Assembly: GCF_964656455.1 (NCBI RefSeq)
Contig: NC_135714.1
Coordinates: forward strand, 121,091,631-121,155,630
Length of the DNA: 64,000 nt
Direction: 5' to 3'
From: Halichoerus grypus
Taxonomy: Eukaryota; Chordata; Mammalia; Carnivora; Phocidae
The translations under genes were made by a program, and so were the position numbers. A model generated the notes under the pieces. The model had not been told where the DNA came from. It ran no database searches and worked only from the letters and a program-made list of their open reading frames with translations. Below are positions 22,401-32,890 of the stretch, in pieces; positions within the stretch are counted from its first letter, which is position 1, and every line of letters begins with the position of its first letter.

Positions 22401-22972
22401 TGTTTTATATATAAACTAAAAGATTTAAGGAGTGTGTTTTTTCTTAAGCTTGGGGACATAAATTGAATAAATAAGCTCCCTAATTATAAATAAACACACC
22501 CTAACAATTATGTTTGACCTAATGTAAATAGTATCAAAGAGTTTTATTTGTATAGAAGAAAACATTACTGAGTGGAAAGACACAGTATTCTCTTACTCTG
22601 TTAAATATACCTAGAAGCACTAACTCAACTAAGACAGCAACACCTGCCAGATAGCTCTATTTAGAGGCAACAAAACTAGCAAGAGATAGAGACTGTTATA
22701 AACTATCCAAATATTTTTCTTCACTGTTGCTTGGTTAGAACATCCTCTAGATCTCTCCATTATAAAAAACATTTAAGGTCTTTTAAAAATACATATGATT
22801 ATTTAGAACCATAGCACCATAATATTGGCCCATTTATACCCTTCTGGTTCTCATTCCAAAGCTCTATGAAGTTTCAAGAGTTTGTGAAGAGCTTGGGCAC
22901 TTCCAGGGTAAATATTTTGTTAGAAATAAATTCTCTACTCCTCATAAGAAAATGTGTATGTATATTTTAGGT
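22401..22972. other. Unassigned AT-rich DNA
   Basis: No repeat family or credible ORF is recognised. Confidence 0.5.
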
Positions 22973-22989
22973 ACTTAGATCTACTTCTA

Positions 22990-23188
22990 TTTTTTTTTAA
23001 AGATTTATTTATTTGACAGAGAGAGAGATAGCGAGAGTGAGAGAGGGAACACAAGCAGAGGGAGTGGGAGAGGGAGAAGCAGGCTTCCCGCAGAGCAGGG
23101 AGCCCAATGCGGGGCTCGATGCCAGGACCCTGGGATCATGACCTGAGCCGAAGGCAGACGCTTAACGACCGAGCCACCCAGGCGCCCC
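22990..23188 (-). mobile_element. Can-SINE, full length, young
   Basis: A perfect 17-bp duplication, ACTTAGATCTACTTCTA, lies at 22973-22989 and 23189-23205. The head GCCACCCAGGCGCCCC is unmutated. This is among the youngest copies in the window and a good candidate for presence/absence comparison between related species. Confidence 0.98.
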
Positions 23189-23205
23189 ACTTAGATCTAC
23201 TTCTA

Positions 23206-23724
23206 ATCAGTTTAATTGACTTTATCTAGAGAAATCAAAGGAAAATTACATGATACACCAAGACATATATACTTAGGAATTCGTTTGGAAAGTAGCTATG
23301 ATAATAAAGTTTGTGCATTCAGTTGTAAGTCACCATTGATTAAGCAATTCCAAATGGCTACTTATAATTAAGGATTCCAATTTGGCTGTGCTCTAAGAGG
23401 CCCTGGAGAAAAAATAGGAAATGAAAGAACATCCAAATGAAATACACTTTATTAAGATATGGATTTTTTTTCCATTTGTAGGTTTACACTTCATTTATTT
23501 TAGAAAATTAAAGTTTTAACCTAATTTAGCTAAGATAGTGAACTACAAAGAACTAATAAAGATAAATTTGTGATTCACTACAAATTTTGGAAAACACTGG
23601 AGGCATTGATTACATATCAAACCACACCAGGGCATCATGAATGAAGAAATGTTTTTGTTCTTTTTTTATTGTGATATTTTTGGTCTTGGCTGATTTTATA
23701 GCAACATCAAAAGCTGTAAGAAGA
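23206..23724. other. Unassigned AT-rich DNA
   Basis: No feature recognised. Confidence 0.5.
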
Positions 23725-23930
23725 AGGAACATACATTGAGGGCCTATTCTGTGCCAGACACTGCTAAAAGGGACCTTTTTCTATAATCCTTAAATAGCAT
23801 TAAGAAATAGGCATTATAATCTTGAAAACATGATGCTCAGAAAGGCTAAATAACTAATCCCAGGTTTAAAAAAAAGATATAAAAGTCATCATTGGAAACC
23901 AAGACTTTTTTAGTTAAGCACTTGTTTGAC
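23725..23930 (+). mobile_element. MIR relic
   Basis: CATTGAGGGCCTATTCTGTG, CCAGACACTGCTAAAAGG, then a Lys-tRNA-unrelated core with GATGCTCAGAAAGGCTAAAT follow the forward MIR consensus. Confidence 0.75.
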
Positions 23931-24309
23931 AATGAAAAGATTAGATATCGTGGCATGTGGATTGAGATTTCCTGAAATTTTTTGAGATTTTTGATTTAGC
24001 TGCTTTGTGTGTGTGTATATGTGTATATATAAATATATATGTAAAATCATAATATGTGTAATTATAGTTATACCGTATGGTTACATGTATTAAGATTATA
24101 ATTGTAATTTCCCTCAAATGTTAAAAAATTATTTCTTATGTCAAATCTGTAATAGCTAGTCCTGATTGTTGGGTGGTTCTGCTAATGATGATTCAGTCAA
24201 GCTTCTTACATCTTCTTACTCTACCATCTTCAGCACTTGGCATCTGTTAGTTGCTTTAAGATGGCAGAGGGAGAAAGAGCATGAGAGGTGTTTCCTTTTT
24301 TTAAAAGTT
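23931..24309. other. Unassigned DNA with TG/TA run
   Basis: A simple TG-then-TA alternating run sits at about 24006-24045. Nothing else is recognised. Confidence 0.5.
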
Positions 24310-24640
24310 TGTCCAGTTTTTATTAACCATTTTTTTTAAAGATTTTATTTATTTATTTACTTGAGACAGAGAGAGAGAAACAGCATGAGAGTGGAGAGGG
24401 TCAGAGGGAGAAGCAGGCTCCCTGCTGAGCCAGGAGCCCGATGTGGGACTCGATCCCAGGACTCCGGGATCGTGACCTGAGCTGAAGGCAGTCGCTTAAC
24501 CAATTGAGCCACCCAGGCGCCTTTTATTAACCATTTTTAAGTGTGCAATTCGTGGGCATTAATTATACTCACAATGTTTTGCAATCATTACTGCTATTTC
24601 CAAAAGGTTGTTACATTTTTAAAAAGCTGTATAAAAACAA
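24310..24640 (-). mobile_element. Old L1 3' UTR fragment
   Basis: TATTAACCATTTTTAAGTGT, ATTATACTCACAATGTTTTG and CTGCTATTTCCAAAAGG match, in order, the reverse complement of a common old L1M 3' UTR. A Can-SINE splits it at 24334-24521. Confidence 0.7.
24334..24521 (-). mobile_element. Can-SINE, full length, young
   Basis: A perfect 17-bp duplication, TTTTATTAACCATTTTT, lies at 24317-24333 and 24522-24538 inside an older L1 fragment. The head is intact to GGCGCC. Confidence 0.97.
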
Positions 24641-24641
24641 C

Positions 24642-24661
24642 AACACACACACACACACACA
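24642..24661 (+). repeat. Short CA dinucleotide repeat
   Basis: About nine CA units, following AACAACA. Confidence 0.9.
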
Positions 24662-24706
24662 GAATATGCAACAGACTACATGTTGCCCTCAAAGCCTGAA
24701 ATATTT

Positions 24707-24937
24707 GTTTATTTATTATTTATTGAAAATATTATTTTATTTTATTTTATTATGTTATGTTAGTCACCATACATTACATCATTAGTTTTTGATGTAGTGT
24801 TCCATGCTTCATTGTTTGTGCATAACACCCAGTGCTCCATTCAGTATGTGCCCTCTTTAATACCCATCACCAGGCTAACCCCCTTCCCCTCTAGAACCCT
24901 CAGTTTGTTTCTCAGAGTCCATAGTCTCTCATGGTTC
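24707..24937 (-). mobile_element. L1 3' UTR part of an L1/SINE chimera
   Basis: This is the last ~230 nt of a carnivore L1 3' UTR in minus orientation. TTAGTCACCATACATTACAT, AACACCCAGTGCTCCATTCA and CTCAGAGTCCATAGTCTCTC also occur in the larger L1 near 47.9-48.1 kb. The A-tail (as T-rich TTTTATTTTATTTTATT) is at the left. The L1 match stops after CATGGTTC, where SINE tail begins. Confidence 0.92.
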
Positions 24938-25148
24938 TTCTTCTTTTTTTTTTTTTTCTTAAAGATTTTATTTGTCAGAGAGAGGGAGAGAGAGAGAGAG
25001 AGCACGTGTGCACAAGCAGGGGGAGCAGCAGAGGGAGAAGCAGCCTCCCGCTGAGCAGGGAGCCTGACGTGGGACTTGATGCCAGGACCCTGGGATCATG
25101 ACCTGAGCCGAAGGCAGACGCTTAACAACTGAGCCACCCAGGCGTCCC
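24938..25148 (-). mobile_element. Can-SINE part of an L1/SINE chimera
   Basis: A full-length SINE in the same orientation as the L1 piece lies directly 5' of it in transcript sense. The outer flanks of the pair carry one perfect 15-bp duplication, AAGCCTGAAATATTT (24692-24706 and 25149-25163). No duplication surrounds the SINE alone. The simplest reading is one insertion made by template switching from L1 RNA to SINE RNA. Confidence 0.92.
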
Positions 25149-25294
25149 AAGCCTGAAATATTTACCGCCTGGCACTTTACATAAAAAGTTTGCTGTTACT
25201 TGCTCTAGACACAAGAAGCTGACAAAAGCAATAGGAATGGCAAAAAGACTCCAAATGTCAGGATCAGCTCTCTGTTCTCTCTACCCTGATAGTT

Positions 25295-25369
25295 TCTTCC
25301 TTCCTTCCTTCCTTCCTTCCTTCCTTCCTTCCTTCCTTCCTTCCTTCCTTCCTTCCTTCCTCTCTCCCC

Positions 25370-25401
<32 letters not shown>

Positions 25402-25413
25402 TTCTTCCTCTTT
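25295..25413 (-). repeat. TTCC then TC microsatellite
   Basis: About 17 TTCC units pass into an irregular CT run. It directly precedes the 3' end of a minus-strand L1. ORFs through it on both strands are low-complexity. Confidence 0.96.
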
Positions 25414-26429
25414 AAATAGGGCTACTTTTTTTAGAACAGTATTATGGTCACAGCAAAATTGAAAGGAAAATACAGCGATTCCCCATATACCTTCTCCCTC
25501 CACACATGCATAACCCCCTCCCCCCCATTATCAACATGTCCCACCAGAGCAGTACCTTTGTTACAATTGATGAACCTACACCAACACTTCATAAATAACC
25601 AATATCCATAGTTTACCATTCCATGGGTTTACACAAATGTATAATGACATGTATCTATAACTGCAATGATACACAGTATTTCATAGTATTAGTGTATATA
25701 AAAGCATACATAGTATTTTCACTGCCCTTAAAATTGCCTGTGCTATTCATACCTCCACCCAACCCAGTCTCTGTCAAACAATTACCCTTTTCCAGAATGT
25801 TACATAGTTAAAATTATAAAGTGTGTAACCTTTTCAGATTCAGCTTCTTTCACTTAATAATATGCGTTTAAGTTTCCTCCATGTCTTTTCATGGCTTGAT
25901 AGCTCATTTCTTTTCTCACTGAGTAATATTCATTGTCTGGGTGTAGCACAGTTTATGTTTCACTTCACCTATTGAAGGACATCTTGGTTGTTTCCAAGTT
26001 TTGGAAATAACGAATAAAGCTGCTCTAAACATGTACAGGTTTTTCTATGGACATAAGTTTTCAACTCCTTGGGTAAATACCAAGGAGCACAATTGCTAAA
26101 TCATATGGCAAAGGCATGTATAGTATTGCAAGAAACTGGCAAACTATCTTCCAAAGTGGCTGAACCATTTTGCATTTCCACCATCAATGAATAAGAGTTC
26201 CTGTTGTCCCACATCTTGGCCAACATTTGATGTTGTCAGTGTTTCAAATTTTGGCCACCCTAATAGATGTGTGGTGATATCTTGTTGTTTTAATTTGCGT
26301 TTCCCTGATGACATATGATGTGGAGCATCTTTTCATATGCTATTTGCCATTTGTATATCTTCCTTGGCCAGGTGTCTGTCAAGGTCTTTGGCCAATTTTT
26401 AACCAGGTTGTTTGATTTCAACTGTTGAG

Positions 26430-26859
26430 GCTTTTTCTATTAAGTTTTTATTTTAATTCCAGTATAATTACCATAACAATTGTTATATCAGTTTCAGGTG
26501 TACAATATAGTGATTCAACACTTTTATACATTACTCAGTGCTCATCATGGTAAGTACACTCTTTAATCCCCATCAACTATTTCCCCATCCCTCCAACCAC
26601 CTCCCCTCTGATAACCATCAATTTGTTCTCTACATCTAAGAAGTTATTTCTTGGTTTGTCTCTCTCCCTTTTTTTCCCTTTGTTCATTTGTTTTGTTTTG
26701 TTTTTAAAATTCCAGATATGACTGAAATTGTATGATATTTGTGTTCCTTTGACTGACTTATTTTGCTTAGCATTCTACTTTCTAGCTCCATCCATGTCAT
26801 TGCAAATGGCAAAATTCCATCTTTTTTATGGCTGAATAATATTTCATTCTGTGTGTGTG

Positions 26860-26905
<46 letters not shown>

Positions 26906-27022
26906 GACCATATTTTCTTTATCCATTCATCTGTTGATGGACACTTGGGTTACTTCTATAATTTGGCTATTGTAGACAATGTTGCTCTAAATATCAAGGT
27001 ATGTGTATTCCTTTGAAATATC
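26430..27022 (-). mobile_element. L1 3' end nested inside an older L1
   Basis: A second, different L1 3' end (TTCAGGTGTACAATATAGTG, CTCAGTGCTCATCATGG, CCATCCATGTCATTGCAAAT) lies where the host L1 passes from ...TTTCAACTGTTGAGG to CAATAGTTGAATTTT. Those two flanks are similar enough to be a decayed duplication. It is 5' truncated at about 590 bp. Confidence 0.75.
26851..26905 (+). repeat. GT then ATCT microsatellite
   Basis: A short GTGT run passes into about 11 units of ATCT. It occupies the spot that in other L1 copies reads GTATATATATAC, so it grew from L1 sequence. Confidence 0.96.
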
Positions 27023-28360
27023 AATAGTTGAATTTTAAGAATTCTTTCAGTATTTTGGATAAAAGCCTTTATGAGATGTATCTTTTGCAAATATTTTCCC
27101 CCAGTCTGTGACTTGTCTTCTCATTCTTTTGGCATTGTCTTTTGTAGAGCAGAAGTTTTAAATTTTAACAAAGTCCAGCTTATCAATTATTTCTCTCATG
27201 GATCATGCCTTTGGTGTTGTATCTAATAAGTCATCACCACACCCAAGATCATCTAGGTTTTCTTCTATGTTATCTTCTAGGAGTTCTATAATTTTGCATT
27301 TTATACATTTTATATTTAGGTCTATGACCCATTTCGAGTTAATTTTTGTGACAGGCATTTTCACCTTTTGCGTAAGGTCTGTGTCTAGATTCATTTTTTG
27401 GCATGTGCATGTCCAGCTGTGCCAGCACCATTTGTTGAAAAGACTATCTTTACTCCACTGTATTGTTTTTGCTCCTTTGCCAAAGATCAATTGACTATAT
27501 TCATGTGGGTCTATTTCTGGGCCCTCTATTCTGTTTCACTGATCTATTTTTTTATTGTTTTGCCACTAACATAGTTTCTTGACTACTGTAGCTTTATAGT
27601 AAATCTTGAAGTCTGGTGGAGTTAGTTCTCCAAATTTGATCTTTAATGTTGTGTTGGCTACTCTGGGCCTTTCGACTTGCCATATAAACTTTAGAATTGC
27701 TTTGTCAATATTCACAAAATAACTTGCTTGTATTTTGATTGGAATTCAATTGAATTTATAGATCAAGTTGGGAAGAACTGTCATCTTGACAATACTGAGT
27801 CTTCCTGTCAAGGGACATAGAATATCTCCATTTATTTAGTTCTTTGACTTCATTCATCAGAGTTTTATAGTTTTTCTCATAAATATCTTGTCCATATGTT
27901 GTTAGATTTATGCCTCAGTAGTTCATTCTTGGGGTGCTAATGTAAATTGTATTTTATTTTTAACGTCAAATTCTGTTTGTTCATTGCTGGTGTACAGGAA
28001 AGCAATTGACTTTTGTATGTTTTATATTTTGTTTATTTATATATTTTATATATTGACCTTGTATCCTACAACCTTGCTATACTTGTTTATTAGACCCAGG
28101 AGTTATTGTCAATTCTTTTAGATTTTCTCTATAGATAATCATGTCATCTTCAAGTAAAGAGAGTTTTATTTCTTCCTTCCCCCATCTGTGTACCTTTATT
28201 TCCTTTTCCTCTTTATCACATTAGCTAGAACTTCCAGTATGATGTTGAAAAGGAATGGTGAGAAGGAACATACTTGCTTTGTACCTGATCTTAATTGAAA
28301 AGTTTTAGGTTTCTCACAATTAACTGTGTCAGCTTTTTCTATATCACACAAGTTTTCTTT

Positions 28361-29079
28361 ATTACATGAATTTTTTAAGCACTAGGATTAAAAAAGGTTT
28401 ACACAACTTCCTCTCAGATTCCACTGGCTAGAAAATAGTTCATGGCAACCTCAAGCTGGGATCTAGAAAATGTCATCTATCTATGTTCCTAGGAATAAGA
28501 AAAAATAGATTTATTACATAACACACATTTATTGAATAATATGTCCTTAGATAATTCAAAGAAACATTTTCCATTTGAATTGCAGACTAAAGGTTATTGC
28601 CAAAATGGTGCCGAATACACATGAAATGTCAACAAAGGACAAAAAAATAATCATGAGGAAAAAGAACGTTATGTTGGCATCAGAAAAAAAAAAAAAGAGG
28701 TTTAGTCTCAGATCTGGCATATACAGTCTACAGCACCTCTCTCAATCAGAGCTGTCCAATGGGAATAGTAACAACTCTCCCTCATTACAATTATAAAGAA
28801 TATATAGATGAAGAGATTTAGTAAAATGTAAGCTTTTTCTTAACATGCCTATTATCCATATTGCTGAGGGGAAATCATTTCCTAAAAGAAAAATACTGAT
28901 TATGAGAAGAGAACCTTTCACTCGTTTTCTAGTGCCTATAGACTATAGTATTATAGTCTATAGATACAGACTTTACTGTCTTCAGTTCTATAGAATTAAT
29001 TCTAAATTTTTTAGTATTTAGCATAAGGCCTTACAATATGGCTCAATTAATGTGTTTAAGAAAATTTTCTTCTGTTTTT
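28361..29079. other. Unassigned AT-rich DNA
   Basis: No repeat is recognised. A run of A near 28684-28696 and a small palindromic TATAGTCTATAG-type patch near 28938-28965 are the only visible structure. Confidence 0.45.
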
Positions 29080-29640
29080 CTTTGATAAATTTATTTCCTC
29101 CATTTTTTTTTTCTTCCAGAATACTTACTAATTAGATATTGGCATAACAACACATGTCCTCTGTCTCTAATGTTCTTTCTCAGATGTTGCGTATTTAAAG
29201 TTTCCTCCTAATTCTCTAGGATATCTTTGACTTTATCTTCTAGCTAATATAGTATCTTCCAGCTATTCTATTTTAGCAATTTTATTTTTAACTTTTGTGT
29301 ACATTGCAATATCTCCTCAAATTTCTCTCAGGATAATAATTTGAAGATTTAAGTTGTCTTGTCTTTCTTGTATTATGTGTGGATCCTTTCTTTATCTTTT
29401 CTTTCATGACACTGTTTTCCTTATATATCTGCTTATCCTTGGTTGTCCTTTCATATTTAAGAATTGTGGGTTAGACCTATTTCTCTTGATAGCTTCTTCA
29501 CTGTTGTATGAGTAGTATGGTTTACCTATTTTTCTTCCCTTTAAATGGGAAGAATCTCTTGGGAGATTTGTATCCCTGGCCTTATTGGCTGAATCACTTC
29601 ATTTTGGGGTACTTGGACAAGAATCTAACTGTTAGACTTC
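29080..29640 (-). repeat. Possible old LINE-type relic
   Basis: Pyrimidine-rich phrases such as CTTCCAGAATACTTACTAAT and CCTTGGTTGTCCTTTCATAT resemble an old dispersed repeat read in reverse. I cannot settle whether it is L1, HAL1 or something else. Confidence 0.3.
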
Positions 29641-29813
29641 AATTAGAATAGTTTAATGCTGAAGGAGATTATATTAATACCAGAAATCTTAGCTCCTCCC
29701 CCTCCAAACCATTTATTTGATTTCTCTATTTAATTTTCTTTAAATACTCTGAGAACTAATACAGTGTCAGCACAAATATTTCATAGCTATATTTTCAATT
29801 AATTCTTATTTTA

Positions 29814-29998
29814 TAGATTTTATTTATTTATTTGACAGAAAGAGAGCGAGAGCACAAGCAGTGGGAGCGGCAGAGGAAGAGGGAGAAGCAGGCTCCCCGC
29901 TGAGCAAGGAGCCCGAAGTGGGACTCCATCCCAGGACCCTGGGATCATGACCTGAGCTGAAGGCAGATGCTTAACCGACCGAGTCACCCAGGAGCCCC
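29814..29998 (-). mobile_element. Can-SINE, full length, with target duplication
   Basis: The flanks AATTCTTATTTTA (29801-29813) and AATTCCTATTTTA (29999-30011) differ at one base. The tail is short (TAGATTTTATTT). Confidence 0.95.
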
Positions 29999-30154
29999 AA
30001 TTCCTATTTTAAAATATATGTAAGTTTACAAAGTCTGATGATAGTAGACATCTTAAAAACATCTTTTAATATCTTTCTGAGAAATTGAGAACAGCCAAAA
30101 ATGTTAAGGAAAGGAGGATTTGAATAACAAAACCGATGAGCTATATGTAATAAC

Positions 30155-30500
30155 TTTTTTCTTCTTCCTGGAATGTTCATCCCCAAGATCTCCGCGAGGT
30201 CAGCTGGTAACTGCTTACAAGTCTCTTCTCAATGTCTGATTTGAAGAAAACTTGCCCTGGTTACTCTATTGAAACTAGCACCTCTGCCACTCTCCATTCC
30301 CTTACATTGCTTCGTTTTGTTTTCATAGACATTATCACTAAAAATACCTTTATTTATTGGTTGAATCCTCCACTGAAGAGTCAATTATATTGAGGACAGT
30401 GATTTGTCAGTTTTGTTGACTTTTCTGTCCTCATAGCCTCTGACAGAGCTTAGCACATAATAGTAGTCAATGAATATCTGTAGGATAAACTAATATAAAG
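30155..30500 (+). mobile_element. L2 (ancient LINE) 3' end
   Basis: CCTGGAATGTTCATCCCCAA, AAGTCTCTTCTCAATGTC, CATAGACATTATCACTAAAA, GACAGAGCTTAGCACATAAT and TAGTCAATGAATATCTG follow the L2 3' consensus in order. L2 stopped moving before placental mammals diverged, so this is ancestral DNA. Confidence 0.85.
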
Positions 30501-31590
30501 AAACATAAACTTACCCTTAACCCAGAAAAGGGAAACCTTTTCAGCATATATAGTCAGCTTAAATACAAGTAACAGTTACAAAAATTGTTCAGGGATTAGG
30601 TAAAGAGTGGTATTTATAACTCGTAAAAACCATATATCATATGGTTCATAATTAATAACAGAAAATAATACAAATAAGGAATTAATAAGTTGGAGGTGGG
30701 CCCAAAAATTTAATCAATGATGTCTTAAAAAATAAAACCCTTTTTAGTAACTGCTAGGTTAAAAAGTTATTAAATTACTATTTAAAATTAACTACATATC
30801 AAAACCAGTGGATGCAGCCAAACAAGTACTCAGAAAGAATCACGCTCCTAAATACATTCACTAGGTAGAAAAACCTGAGAATAAATACATTTTAATCTCA
30901 AAAAGCTAGGAAAAGAGCAGAAAAATCACCACCTTCTCCCAAATAGAATGAATGGTAAGATTAATAAAGATAAGAGCAGAGTACTTTCAGCTAAGGGAAT
31001 AGAAAACTAAGTTATTCTGATAAACTTTATGCTGCTTACAAGTAAGAGTACTGAATAAACTATTTTAAGAATCTTCTTGAAAAGTATCAAGAATTGACAA
31101 AACCTAGTAAGAAATTAGCAGAACAAAGTGGGAGGGAAAACAAAGCAAGGATTCCAGAAAGATAAACAGAGCCCTGAAGTCATTTTGCCTTAAGAAAGTT
31201 TGCCATTCCAAAAAATTTAAACTTTTTTTTTTTATAGTTCTGTGAAGGGTAAGGGAGGCTAAATAGACATCACAGACTAGGGTCTGCTCAAGACAGGGAG
31301 TGTAAGGTACATTCTAGTGGAGACATTTCCCCCACAGTAAATTGTTACGCAGAAAAAAACAAGACAGACCTCAGAAGTAAGCCAGTGATCCTATTCTGTG
31401 GGGAATGGAAAACTCAAACCTTGAACTTGGTTTAAGATCGTCCTGGACAAGTAGCATCTCAGGGCACTTTGTAACACACATGTAAATCCTCTTCGGATAA
31501 AGCTTCCTTTTCCTAGTTGTCAAATAATTTCTCCATATAATTTTTAAAGTACACTGAGCAGCACAGAGTTAGAGATATCTCAGGACTACA
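30501..31590. other. Unassigned AT-rich DNA
   Basis: No repeat family or gene is recognised. Confidence 0.45.
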
Positions 31591-31971
31591 GAGCATAAGA
31601 CAGCATGACCAAGCGCCAACAGACAAATAAAATGGAAAATATATGTAGCATACAGAACAGACAAGAAGTTAAGGCTTAGAATAGAAACTTACAAACCAAT
31701 AAGGAAAAGATGTTTTAAAAAAAGAGGAAGAAAAATAGACTATAATTAAGTCATTAGCAAAAAAAGATACCAAACTCTAATATAAGCATGTGAAAAAATA
31801 TTCAGTATCAATTGTAATTATGGAAATGCAAATTAAAACACAATATATTTTCTTCATGAGCTTCAGAAAAGCCTTAAAATGTTGAAGATGGATTAGTAAA
31901 ATTGTTGGGGAAATTAGGATTTTCAGACACTATTTGTGGTAATGAATATTATATTAAAAGTGTATTTGCCA

Positions 31972-32170
31972 GGGGCGCCTGGGTGGTTCAGTGGTTAAGC
32001 GTCTGCCTTCGGCTCAGGTCATGACCCCAGGGTCCTGGGATCGAGCCTCACATCGGGCTCCCTTCTTGTGGGAAGCCTGCTTCTCCCTCTCCCACTCCCC
32101 CTGCTTGTGTTCCCTCTCTCGCTGTGTCTCTCTCTGTCAAATAAATAAAATCTTTTAAAAAAATTTTTTT
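31972..32170 (+). mobile_element. Can-SINE, full length, young
   Basis: A perfect 14-bp duplication, AAGTGTATTTGCCA, lies at 31958-31971 and 32171-32184. Like the copy at 10.3 kb it lacks a few bases before GTTAAGC and keeps CCCACTCCCCCTGCTTGTGTTCC-type wording, so the two may be one subfamily. Confidence 0.98.
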
Positions 32171-32400
32171 AAGTGTATTTGCCAATACCTATCAATATTT
32201 AAAGTATATGTATGTACATGTCATCTGACAACAATTTCATTTCTAAAAGTGTATTCTTTATATACTTATACCAAAGTATGCCAAGGTAATTACATAAATG
32301 TACTTTGCACTATTTTATATAAAAGACAAAGCTAGAAAAACCCAGAGGTCCATCAGTAAGAGAATGGTCAAATATTTCATCAAAAATCTGTTCAATTATG

Positions 32401-32582
32401 GGGGCGCCTGGGTGGCTCAGTCAGTTAAGCATCTGCCTTCGGCTCAGGTCATGATCCTGGGTCCTGGGATGGAGCCCCGCATCGGGGTCCCTGCTCAGTG
32501 GGGAGTCTGCTTCTCCCTCTCGCTCTGCCCCTGTTCTCTCCCTCTCTCTCTCTGTCAAATAAATAAATAAAATCTTTAAAAA
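32401..32582 (+). mobile_element. Can-SINE, full length, young
   Basis: The longest duplication in the window, AAAAATCTGTTCAATTATG (19 bp, perfect), lies at 32382-32400 and 32583-32601. The tail merges with the A-rich start of the duplication. Confidence 0.98.
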
Positions 32583-32890
32583 AAAAATCTGTTCAATTAT
32601 GTTTTAAGCAGCCATAAGAATGAGGTAGATCTGAATGTCTTGATATGCAAGGAAATCAAAATTCTTTTAATATGAAGAAAAAGTGAGGAGCAATACAGAG
32701 ATGGATTTTAGTGTGATATAAAAATTTGCTTAAAATTTTAAGCTATAGTATATATTGTTTTATGGATGAATACATGAAAAATGTTTACTGTGGTCACCTT
32801 CGAGGAGAAGAACCAGGATTCTGAGTGGGAAGAAAGACTTACTTATTGTTTTATACTCTTCTGTTTGGTTTTAATTAAAATAATTTATTC

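Larger units (their letters stand above)
24665..25215 (-). mobile_element. hAT-Charlie-like DNA transposon relic, split
   Basis: GCCCTCAAAGCCTGAAATATTT (left part) and ACCGCCTGGCACTTTACAT followed by AAAAAGTTTGCTG (right part) read as one stretch of a MER1/MER3-type element end once the 24707-25148 insertion is removed. This gives an independent view of the empty site. The family name is from memory. Confidence 0.55.
25432..28360 (-). mobile_element. Old L1, 3' half, minus strand
   Basis: The 3' UTR is at the left and decayed ORF2 to the right. A 95-codon open piece (27203-27490) shows the ORF2 signature [13 protein letters not shown] near its start. Other landmarks, read in reverse, are CCACACCCAAGATCATC and TTCTGTTTCACTGATC. 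A second L1 and an ATCT satellite interrupt it at about 26430-27022. The frame is broken many times and no enzyme can be made. Confidence 0.9.
31591..32890 (+). mobile_element. Old L1 3' half, plus strand
   Basis: Landmarks in order: AAATGCAAATTAAAACACAA, GAGGTCCATCAGTAAGAGAA, AGCAGCCATAAGAATGAGGT, TGTGGTCACCTTCGAGGAG and TTATTGTTTTATACTCTTCT. These are ORF2-end and 3' UTR phrases of an old L1M. Two young SINEs sit inside it. The left limit is uncertain. Confidence 0.65.
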
